This document shows, one piece after another, positions 1 through 10,100 of a stretch of 64,000 nucleotides of DNA. Source of the DNA: Marsupella aquatica (Eukaryota > Marchantiophyta); NCBI GenBank assembly GCA_973895155.1, contig OZ316896.1, positions 17,918,001 through 17,982,000 on the forward strand, in the 5' to 3' direction. The translations under genes were made by a program, and so were the position numbers. Every line of letters begins with the position of its first letter. Position 1 is the first letter of the stretch. Below the pieces are notes generated by a model that saw only the letters and a list, made by a program, of their open reading frames with translations, searched no databases and was not told where the DNA came from.

Positions 1-446
1 CTCTAACTTACTTTAAGGTAATAATAATGATAAAATGTTCTGAAGAGATGGAACTTATCAGGATAACAAAAGCCTTTACTCAAAATTTATGGAAACTGTC
101 TCGGGATTTCTAAGATGACCAAATGCTAGAAAGCTTGGACTGTCTACTACAATATATCTGTAGTTTTGAGGTTGTCCACGTGTCTCCCAAAGATACGTTC
201 GAAAAGGTAAGATAAATGTGATGATATTCACAAACAAAGTCTAAGAAGGTAGGTTGTAATCTGTTTTATTGTTCTAATTCTGATTTTCAACGTAAAGTCT
301 GAGACGGTAGTAGAGGACCAAGTACCAGCAAATTTCGTGAATCATCACTATTTAGGAGTAATTCAAAGCTGCGGCCTTCATTACTTCCGCTTACAGTAGT
401 TAGAAAAACTAACCTGTTGTCTGGTGCCGTTGATGGTATTTGGTAG
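1..446 (+). other. Intron or upstream block of the first NLR tail
   Basis: No coding sequence is seen. The stretch is a diverged copy of the DNA before the LRR exon of the second NLR (about 11630-11989). Both contain a similar segment ending in a T/G-rich run and TAG just before the LRR exon. It is therefore probably intron of an NLR whose 5' part lies outside the window, or of a truncated copy. Basis: internal comparison. Confidence 0.55.
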
Positions 447-1172
447 GACTTGCCCCCTCTTGAAGGAAGCACATTGTGCAATATGCGAAATCTGAGATAT
501 CTGGAGATGCACGGCTTAAGCATTGATCAAACTCATGGTGCAACACTGCCGTCGACACTCGTCTCCCTTAGGATGCGTCGAGTGCAGTTTTCTGATTTTC
601 CTTTCCGTCCAAGCGACCATGAGCGGATGGCCATTCTGAGGATAGCGGATTGTGCTGGACTTCGTACCCTTCCCACTACTTTTGGCCGACTCTCTTCCCT
701 TCAAGTGTTAAATATTACTGGGGCTCCTGATTTGAAGACCTTGCCTGACTCGCTTGGGAGTTTACGAAAGCTCTCAATTCTATGGCTATCCGATTGTTCG
801 AGTCTATCGGAGTTACCGAAAATATTTGGTCAATTGGTATCTTTGAAACAGTTAACAATATTTGACTGTGATGCTCTATCAGCCTTGCCAAAGTCGTTTG
901 GATTTTTACCAAAACTCAAAATTCTGTCTATCCGAGGCTGTCGTCGTCTTCACACCCTGCCCGATACATTCCTGGAGCTTCAAGGATTGAAGAAGTTAAA
1001 ACTAGACGGGACATATTTGCAGAGCATTCCCAACTTGGAGAATCTTAGGTCATTGGAAGATCTCGATGTACATCAGGATGCTCCTGATATTGCAATCGAG
1101 AGTCTATCCGATTTGATTCGTTGGAAGGCTGAGAGTGAAGCTCGTGAGGTTGAGGAAACTCGTCATGAATAA
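447..1172 (+). CDS. LRR-encoding 3' exon of an NLR (5' part absent from window)
   Basis: This terminal exon encodes about 241 residues of leucine-rich repeats ending in TAA. The exon is taken to start at 447 after an AG acceptor; no ATG lies at the domain start, so it is not a stand-alone gene. The repeats have the plant form LP.(S/T)(F/L)G.L..L..L.I..C..L, about nine to ten units of roughly 24 residues. The C-terminus is short and charged (EAREVEETRHE). It is closely similar in sequence and length to the LRR exon at 11990-12724, so it is the tail of a paralogous NLR. LRRs of this class sense effectors or hold the receptor inactive. The NB-ARC would lie upstream of base 1, so it cannot be decided whether the gene is intact or only a fragment. 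Confidence 0.7.
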   Translation, partial: DLPPLEGSTLCNMRNLRYLEMHGLSIDQTHGATLPSTLVSLRMRRVQFSDFPFRPSDHERMAILRIADCAGLRTLPTTFGRLSSLQVLNITGAPDLKTLPDSLGSLRKLSILWLSDCSSLSELPKIFGQLVSLKQLTIFDCDALSALPKSFGFLPKLKILSIRGCRRLHTLPDTFLELQGLKKLKLDGTYLQSIPNLENLRSLEDLDVHQDAPDIAIESLSDLIRWKAESEAREVEETRHE

Positions 1173-1590
1173 AGTTGAGCTCTTGCAGACAAATATTTAT
1201 CCAGCGGCCATTCTCTACTCCCACACCGTACGTATCGGCTGACTGAAGGGGGAAGGGCAATCCTCTGCAAGTAATCTTGTAGCAGTAAACATCACTCTGG
1301 CTAGTCTCGTCCGGCTTGGCAAGTGAATAACTGAAACACCGGCGAGGAAAACACGTCTGGTATCTGAGAACGGCGACAATATCGACTCCTTCCCGAGCTC
1401 CTTCCTATTATATTGTTCAGTGGAGCAAGACATGTGAGATGAAGCACAGTAGCATTGAAATAATTGTCGGGAGCAGTCTACAGCTACATCCGGATTGCAC
1501 GTGATCCCTTGAATCCATCGGCTTGGGAAAGATTTACGTGGAAAGAAAGGTCCAGATAAATGTGCAATCTCGCTATTCTCCACCTACCTA
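1173..1590 (+). pseudogene. NLR 3'-flank repeat, copy 1
   Basis: Directly after the LRR stop lies a block of about 400 bp that recurs after the other LRR exon (12725-13130) and, alone, at about 5815-6135. Shared landmarks are CAAGTAATCTTGTAGCAG, a run like ACTCTGGCTAGTCTCG, and GATCCCTTGAATCCATCGGC. Stops occur in all frames. It is most likely 3' UTR or downstream DNA that travelled with NLR duplications. Basis: comparison inside the window. Confidence 0.6.
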
Positions 1591-2490
1591 ATGCATTCCT
1601 GTACCTTCAGAGACTCGAGCCCTTAGGCCTACTAAGGACATATTTGGAAAGCATTCCTGACTTAGAACGTTCTCCGCTAATATATATATTTTTTTAAAGT
1701 AGTTTTCCGCTGTTGAAAGAATCCTGGTTGTCTTTGGCTGTGGAAAGTGGTCGCAACGAGAATGGAGCACTTGCAGGCTGTGAATTGTCGAACAGCCATT
1801 TGTCTGCCACATCTCCCAATCCATCTCGATCTGAGAAAGGAAGGGGCATCATCGGCAAGTAATCTTCCAGCAATCACCATCACTCTGGCGAGTCCATAGA
1901 TTAGAACTTCTGGAACGTGTACGTTCGGAACAGATTGGTTGTCCTCTGCCAACCCCAAATTCTTGATAGATTGGCTTTTTGTGTTGGAAATCAAATGGTT
2001 TCCATGTAATTTAACGCAACGAAGTTCGCTACATTAGTGACTGTCCTCTATCGTAGTTTTAGCTCCACTCCCGGGATCTCCGGGAGCTTTCCTCTGTGAC
2101 ATATGCGTGCTCCACTCCTTCCCCTAAGGATACTTTCTTGTGGCTGCCGTTTGTACCTTAGCTCTTCTTGCTGGCCTAAGTTTCCTTTCTGCTCCTGTAT
2201 TTAGCTGGGCTCCCCCCGCTGGGTCTCTCATGCATTCAGCATCAATAAACATTCCTAGAAAGTTTATATTTTGGAGGCAACAGGTTCTTCCTATCTTGAT
2301 TCTGGTGTGATCCATCTGGCTAGTAAATTAGTCTCACCGGGATCGGGAATTGCACAACCGAAACGCCTGTGAGTGAAACACTGTTGGTCATGGAGTACAG
2401 TGATCCAGACAAGGGACATGAAAGCAGAGCAAAATTTGCCTTTCCTAGGAGCAGTCTAGGAACTCAGATCTCAGCCTGAATGACGTTGAA
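1588..2490 (+). pseudogene. Decayed NLR tail remnants
   Basis: 1588-1680 matches the last LRR units of the neighbouring exons (the stretch that reads as ...IPNLENLRSL in the intact copies) but is full of frame breaks. 1735-1960 repeats the post-LRR flank, including the CAAGTAATCTTCCAGCA landmark. 2330-2480 is a third partial match to the GAAACGCCTGTCAGTGAAACA part of that flank. Together they record further tandem NLR copies reduced to their 3' ends. No open protein remains. Confidence 0.5.
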
Positions 2491-3519
2491 TGCTAAACGT
2501 TGAACTCCATCTGTTAACAGGTAATGTCGGTAATTTCATTCTCCTCCAACAAATTTCAAATCTTCATTCTCATTTCGAGCGAGACTAACGACATTATAGC
2601 TGAATGTTTGCTACGAGACATTCAGGTGATGGTCTAGTGATATAGTCTTCCCTGGAGGGCCCACCCTGATCCTCTGATTTCGGAAAGCCTCGAGCATCGG
2701 CAATTTTGTGTTCTGAAATATTGGGCTGTAGGGCATTAAATTTGAAGTCGATGATGCTGGTGGCAGTTTGGAGTGATGGCCCCAGGGGCTGATAGTTGGG
2801 GTAGGGGGATGGGTAGCACGGGGATCCCCAATCTGGGGTCATGGCCCGCGCTCATTTTGAGCTACTGGTGCTGCCTGGGCGCTCTTGCGTGGTCTCCTAC
2901 CTTTTCATTTTCAAATTAATTCGTGGACCCCATGTTCATCCAAAGAATGTGTGTTTGATGAAGTGAAATCAATTTTCAACAAGGCGGTAATCGACGGTTT
3001 TGAGTCTCTCGATGGTCTTGGTGTGTGCTCGTACAAAAGAAAACGCTCAAAAGATAGAGAGGAGATTTATCAACGGAAGGTTGAATATGGAGGAATTGAG
3101 TTTTTTGACGATTTTTGCTTACACATTGGAGAAATCGTGTTTCTATCATTCATGATTGATCGTTTGTGAGTTACATTGAGCATTACCGCCACAAGACAGA
3201 CTAGAGGACAACACTTAGCTATTGGCAAAAGAACGCTTGTCGATTCGGTGGGAAGAACACACAAAACAAACGAGTCATCGCTTCACATGAAGGATTTATA
3301 ATTTTTTTATTTAAGAAAGCTATAGTGTGAAAGGGAGCCCAACAATTGTTTCTTTGACATAGTGGCTGCATTTGGCGTCAACCTATGTTCAGAGTGAGCT
3401 TCAGTTGAAGACTAGAGGAATGCGAACAATTCAATCCGGGAAGCAAGCATTGTGGACAAGGGATGGCGACGTAATCAAAAAAATCAATTTTCAACGGCTA
3501 AGTTTGTGAAGGTGATGAG
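2491..3519. other. Intergenic, nothing recognised
   Basis: About 1 kb of unremarkable sequence. The longest open frame (2885-3169, 94 codons) has no recognisable motif and no start context, so it is not called as a gene. Confidence 0.4.
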
Positions 3520-4040
3520 ATTGTGATATCTCTTAATCGAGAAAAGGTTTCCAATGAGCCTCAAATTGACAAATTTTGTCAAGTTTCAAATGAGTTTTTG
3601 AATTTCTTTGTCTTTCCAATGAGTGTGAGTATAAGAAATATTGATCATGAGTCCATGAATTTTTTTAGCTTTCCAATATTGAGTCCGACATTGACAAATT
3701 TTACGTCAGATTTTGTCACGATACTAAAGAGATCACGAGGTTTTCAATCTCTCTAGCTTTCTAATGTGTGACATTGAGATTATTCGTCAAAAATTAGAGA
3801 GATCATGAGTATCTGAATTTCTCTAGCTTTCCAATGAACCTAGCATTGATAGATTTTGTCAAATACTAAGGAGACGATGAGTTTTTAATTTTACTTTAGC
3901 TTTCCAATGAGTGTGACATTGATATATTTTATCAAGACAATACTAAAGAGGTCACGAGTTTCTAAATCTTGATCTTGAGTTTTCCAATGAATCAAACATT
4001 GACATATTTTTTCAAATACTAAGGAGATTGATTATTTAAT
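3520..4040 (+). repeat. Degenerate ~70-bp tandem array (about 7 units)
   Basis: Units of roughly 65-75 bp share the core AGCTTTCCAATGAGTGTGA, then CATTGACAAATTTTGTCAA, then ACTAAAGAGATCACGAG. They are strongly diverged with small indels. The same family appears in the opposite orientation at about 36290-37620. It looks like an old satellite or the interior of a decayed mobile element. No coding potential is seen. Confidence 0.6.
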
Positions 4041-5403
4041 TTTACTATGTACATTTCTATTGGTTGGTTTTTTCAAGCTTGCAAATAATTAAAAAATACA
4101 AGCATTTTGATATAAAACACTGATATATCTTTGACAAACATCAAATTGGTAACTTTATTTTACTAAATGACATATCTCTCTTTGTATTTTGGTTTTTTTT
4201 ACGTTCAATATTTACGGTATGGCGCCCCAAAAATTATGTTGTTTTTGCCACAAACAGGATTGTGCACATTTGTTATTGTTAAAAGTAGGACTGCGCAACC
4301 TCATGGCAAAGAATTTGCAAGAGACCTCTCATGGAGGTCCGTAATGAATTTCCTACTCGTGTGGTTTAACGAGACCAGAGCGTTGAGACGATAGATCAAC
4401 AGCTATACACACTTTGAGAAGGCAAACTACAGTATTGTATCGACCACATGAAAGCTCATTAGCTTATTCCATGAGGTTTTCATTGATACCAAAATTATTC
4501 ATGAAATTCAAAATTACGGAAAAGATGATGGCTGCAATTTTCACTTCAAAATAGTGATACACGATTCTACAAACTGATCAAATAACCTGTCCCAGTGAAA
4601 ATTTGAAACAGTTTTCCTTTCATAAAAAATTGCTATCTGAGTCTACGAAATGATTAATTAAGCTATCCCACTGAAAGTTTCGAGTAGTTCTCACTCCATT
4701 TGTAGTGCTATTCGCTAGTACAAAATCATCAACATGAGTTGTCCCAGTGAATCTTTCAAACCCACTTTCCCAGACTTTTGTAACTAACCCATTAAAAAGT
4801 ATGGAACTTATGGATCAAACAAGTATTGAAGTTTGAACCCGCTTTAGTGTCCACTAAAAATCCATAACCCATTGCTTCCACGCCCCACAATGTTCACAAA
4901 TCTAATTTGCGGTTTGCGGGTAAACCTAGCCAGTGATTTAAGTTTTGCAGGGCAATTATAGCACATTTGCCCCGCCAACAGGGTCTTAAACAGTTGCACT
5001 GCTCAGGGATTTTTCATTCTTTCTATTTGTATACTCTTTTTTCTTTCCACACCTTAGGCAAACCTGGAAACTCCAGGTTTAACTTTTTACTAAGAGACAG
5101 ACAAGTAGAAGACAAAGATGGAAACTGTAGTAGGTTTCAGCTTCTTACAAACAGACAAGTCGAACGACCACGGTTCGAGGCCAAGTCAAACGACCTCACA
5201 CGGGCTTACTGCTTTACAGAGCCCAAACGGATCAGAGTGGTCGGAGCTGTTTGCAACTTAGTTGCTGAATCAGAATCTCTTTATTGAATCTCTCGTCAAT
5301 TAGACAGCTTCAATTCAATTTCTGCCACCTAAATCACACAGCGTCCAGTCAATCTCTGCCACTTCAGTCAAACAGCTTTTAATTCAATCTCTACCTCGTC
5401 ATT
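4041..5403. other. AT-rich intergenic
   Basis: No convincing gene is seen. The short open frames at 4167-4394 and 4967-5287 lack motifs. Near 5280-5400 the pattern CAATCTCTGCCAC/TCAGACAGC recurs loosely and leads into the tandem repeat at 5404. Confidence 0.4.
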
Positions 5404-5535
5404 CAGACAGCTCCGAGTCAACACTCTCTTCAATTGATTTATCTTCCTACTAAAATATTGCGTTTAACTCAGACAGCTCCGAGTCAACACTCTCTTCAAT
5501 TGATTTATCTTCCTACTAAAATACTGCGTTTAACA
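5404..5535 (+). repeat. 66-bp tandem duplication
   Basis: Two adjacent copies of 66 bp (5404-5469 and 5470-5535), each starting CAGACAGCTCCGAG, differ at only a few positions. More diverged fragments of the unit lie just upstream at 5285-5400. It is probably a recent local slippage duplication. Confidence 0.8.
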
Positions 5536-5559
5536 CAGAAAAAAGGTCTGCCTATGACT

Positions 5560-6150
5560 CACCGTGCATACTTTCTTGCTGGTCAAGCAAAAGGACTTTT
5601 ATTATCGTCACACGAAGACTGTAGTTTGTGGGTCCAGAGCATGGCAGGCTATCTCGTTGCCACCACACTGAAAATATTGAAACAATTGGAAATGACAAAG
5701 TATTGGGAAAGTTGGCCAAGAACACATTCACGGTTTTGGATAGCTGCAGACCTGCAGAGGCTTGGTCAGGTTCTGCAACCGCAGAGAGATTTTGTAGTAG
5801 TAGACGGGCACTCATTGGCAAGTAATCTTCTACGAAAGAACATGACTCTGTCTAGTCTTACCCGGAGAACTGGCAAGTCCCACTCGGATTGGGAAGTCTC
5901 ACAACTGAAACAGCTGCGAGAGAGAACTGTCTGGTCTCTGGAGTACGGTGACAATGTATCGACTCCTTCCTAGACTGTATATTGTTCAGTGGATCTAGAC
6001 ACGGGAGATGCAGCATAGTAGAGTTGGAATAATTGTCGCGGAGCAGTGTCCAGCTACATCCTGAATGCACGTCCCTTGAATCCGTCGGCTAGGGTACGAT
6101 TTATATGGAGAGATATGTCCAGATAAATGTGCAATCTCGCAGAGAGAGTT
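5560..6150 (+). pseudogene. NLR 3'-flank repeat, copy 2 (orphan)
   Basis: 5815-6135 matches the flanks after the two LRR exons (landmarks GGCAAGTAATCTTCTACG, TTGTTCAGTGGATCTAGAC, CCAGATAAATGTGCAATCTC), but no LRR exon precedes it. It is the orphan tail of an NLR copy whose coding part is deleted or unrecognisable. Stops occur in every frame. Confidence 0.5.
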
Positions 6151-7163
6151 TGTAGCAGTGGACTCCGCAAAATTCCGAAACAAAGTGCTGTGGATCGCCT
6201 GTTGTCTCCGTAGGTTGGAGCAGTATCATGTGTCACTGTGTCCCCTCTAAATTTTGCTTGATGATGGGGACATCTGCCTACCAGAGTCACAGAACGGAGC
6301 CCTTTCTGAGTAGATTGGCCCATTAACAACGGCCATCACGGGATCGACACCAACCGTGTTGATCTTGACGTTGATCTGCCGCGATTGAAGTTTTTGTGGA
6401 CGAAGTGCTGGACCTTCTCGTCGCCGGATCTGGACGGATCGCAGGACTGATTGGGCTGGGAGCTTTTTCGAGTACGTCTGACGACGGGAGGTCGGAAGGG
6501 AGGTAGCTTAAACTAGTTGCATTCTTCTCTGTCGGTCTACCACCCGGACAAATTCATGAACATCAGGTGAGACTTTTGCACAGGAAAGAAGTTGCTGTCT
6601 TAAACATTATCTCAAACAAATACACTCAAATTTTGGAACTGTCATGGCGTGATATATTACGTTTAGGACAAAGCAAGCTATTGTTGTGGTATTTCTCACA
6701 TTCGACTTGATCTCATCTAGTGAATGGTTTGCCGCTATCCGGCAACAAGTTTATGTTGTGCGATGACGTGTCTACAGTAATGCCTGGTGGTACTCATTCT
6801 CCCAATTGGCCTACGCGCGAGCGGGACTGCTGCAAACTGATCACCTCAATTAGGTTAGGATCTTTCTAGAGGTAGTTCGGGGCTCCTCTTCTCGTTCATC
6901 CAAACATTGATTCAAAACTTCGGACGAAAGTAAGCAAGTTCTGTTTAAATCTGTGTCATTTGGTTCCTACTGCGAGTTGAAGTCTCTGCAAGCTGACGCA
7001 GAGTCTACGATTGGGTTTACATGGTCATCAGTTTCGTTCTTGCCCCGATTAATATGTGGAATTGATGTTTGTAGGTAAGCATTTGGAGGCTCGGCAGAGC
7101 CCGCCCACTCTGGAGTTAGCTGCAAAATTGACAAGTTCTCAGCAATTAAACTAAGCCATCGCT
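6151..7163 (+). other. Upstream region of the NLR gene
   Basis: No conserved protein is seen in these 1.0 kb. They should contain the promoter and 5' UTR of the NLR starting at 7164, possibly with a leader intron. No element can be named with confidence. Confidence 0.35.
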
Positions 7164-10100
7164 ATGGCTCAGCAGGCCTCCTCTGGTCGCAGCCAAACTG
7201 CAGAGCCCTCCAATCACACAATTACGCAGGTATCTTACGGCATTAACCGCGATCTTGACCTCTTTGGGAGTTCCTGTTCAGTCTATTTGGTGGTACTTTC
7301 GACATATGTAACGTGAAGATATTTCTCAATGATGAGTATTCTGAGATTCATCTATATATGTAAGTTTTCAATTTTGTGTTGTATCCAATCTCAAGTCGTA
7401 TACAGCTAATTTTTATGCCTACTTTATGTCGGCGTGCTTGGGTTTTACAGCTTAATGAATCTCTCTTTGAACTTCACAAACCGAAAGGCCGACCTAGCAT
7501 GGTCCTGTTGTTCTTTCACGGCTTTCAGCATAGGAATTATGAAAATGCCCATTTGACGGCATGGAAAACTAAGGATGGACGAGAGGATGGATCATCCACA
7601 TGGCTCCAGGCTTGGCTGGCTGATGACGACCAGTACCCCGACGCTCACATTCTTTCTGTTGCATATAATGCTAGCTTAATGAAAAGCAAAGAAGAAGGAT
7701 GCTTTGACCTCTACATCGTAGGGGAAAATATAATTTCAGATTTGCTAGAGGCAAATATTGCCCAAGATCTCCACTGTCCCATAGTATTGGTAGGACACAG
7801 TTTTGGGGGCCTCGTGGTAAAGGAAGTGTGTGTTCAGGCACATAAGAGAGGCAGCACGGGTAGCTCCAAGCACAAAATCTTTCTGGAAAATATCAAGGGG
7901 GTATTTTTCTATTCCACCCCTCATCATGGGATTTCAGGAGAAATTTCAGAGTATTTTGTGAGCAAAACAAATGAACCCTTGTTGGAATTCGTGAAACTCC
8001 TTAGTACATCTGCGGCAAGATTGCGTGACGACTTTGACAAGGTACGAGAGCAGTGCGCTTGGCAGACGGCAGGAGTAGGAGAAGGTTTACCCACCCACCT
8101 GGTACGGGCATTCTCTCTGACTCTTATGAAATGGAAATATATTGAAGGTCAAATCAATGATCATACAATACTTACACACAAAACACTCTTTTAGATCGTT
8201 GACGTACTAGTTTGTTTCAATTTATTCCAAAGAACAGATAGACAAAGGCAAAGCGCAGTAACAGATTCATAGTGAAGTGCAACTCTATGGATGCAATCTA
8301 CTTTAGTAGTAATTCATCTAAAGTAGCATATAAACGAGTTGATAAAGAGTAATTTGTATGAAGGATATTGTAGATACTTCATTCATTGGATCGTCAGTTA
8401 GTTGTTTGCTTGTACATGCACAGAGCACATTTAAAAAACAGGTAATTGTACCAGAAGGATCGTCAAGATATGGAGACGCCTTTGTTATCGTGCCAGACGC
8501 TGATCACATATCAATCTGTCGGCCAATATCAAAAATCTCAAGACCGTTCACGTCCTTGTCCAGCTTCCTGCGTGGAGTTTCCACTACTTGGAAGGTGAAG
8601 TCAAATTCTCGGGCCCTCATAATTTTGGTGTATTTCATACAGAAGGTAATGTTATGTCACTTTGTGCCCACCGGTACTTATTTTTATATTTGCTTTTCAT
8701 TGTTGACTTACAGAGACCAGCCCGTCCTCACAACCATCAATCTTTGCCTACGTCAATGATTGGTATTGATAACGTCATGAAGGAACTCAAACAGCAGCTT
8801 AAGACGGTCACCAGTTTAGGCTTGGCGGGTATGGGAGGGATTGGAAAGACCACCATGGCCAAGGCGTTATTCAATGAAATGGAGCATCTTTATGAGTACA
8901 CCTGTTTCGTTGGGGATGTGAAGAATTACAGTGAACACAAGGTTGAGGGTATGGTTTTAAGGAACATGCATCACATGGGAAAGAGGTTCACAGAGAAGGA
9001 TGGTGGGTTAGAGTTCTTGGAGGGGAAACAGTTACTGTTGGTTCTCGATGATGTGGCCTCAGAAAAACACATTATGCTCTTGACAACCTTGATTAGTGAC
9101 ATTGGCGTCCATGAAGATAGTCGCTTTGTGGTAACATCGAGAGATAGTGAACTTCTAAATCAATGCTTGGAGGCAGTGCACCCTATGCCGTTTCTAAGCC
9201 AAGGAGATGCGAAGAAACTTTTCTTGACCCATGCTGTTAGGCAAGAAGCTTCTCCTTCTTCTGAGGAACACATAGACATTGTTGTGAAAAAGTGCGGTGG
9301 GCTGGCTTTGACTCTGGAAGTCATAGGGAAGCATCTGTATAGAAAACCTGTGGCGGTTTGGAAGGAAGCTATTCCAATACTGGACCGGGCAGATACTGTC
9401 CATGGATTTGATGAGAAATTGTGGAGTAAGCTTCGGATAAGTTTTGATGGTTTGGATCTTGAGGAGAAACACATGTTCCTAGATTGTGCAACAGTATTCC
9501 GTGGGGAACCTCTAAGTACAGCAAAGGTAGCATGGAGCGTCACCACAAATGGGCTGCAAGAGACACTGTGGCAACATCTTCTTGACTTATCGTTAGTCTG
9601 GGAAGTTCCTCTGTTCGGGTATCTAACTTGTGGCATGCATGAGCAACTTTTGAGCCTCGGGAGGAAAATAGCATCAAATGATGCGGAATATGGCCTCAGG
9701 ATTTGGGATGACCATACTAGGGGTTTCCGTTTGCTGTCAGCTAAGGATTGCAATGAGAATGATGTGAAGGTGAGTTTGAAGAGTATGGTCTCGATCTGAG
9801 AACTTCCGTTCACTGCAGCCAAGAATTGCTTAATTAGGGGTTTGCCTCTTGGCCATTATTGAATGCTGCATGCTGTACATCTAACTAAGGAAGGTCTCCA
9901 ATCTGGATCTTCTGAACATATGACTAATACGGAGGATTATTCCACTTTGATCATGTACAGGGCTATGTGTAGAAATTCAGTTTTGAGAAAAAGATTGACT
10001 TGTGAGTTGGGATTTGTAGGACATTGCTGCTATCAATGTGGAGGGAGGAGGAAGAGTACATTTGTCTTTACTTGAGGTTTGTTGGTGGCTTTTTGAAAAA

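Noticed and set aside
5434-5973. 179-codon open frame
   Set aside because: It runs through a 66-bp tandem repeat and an NLR flank relic; the peptide repeats only because the DNA repeats.
9160-9822. 220-codon frame antisense to the NB-ARC
   Set aside because: Shadow of the real NB-ARC exon, which has all diagnostic motifs on the plus strand.
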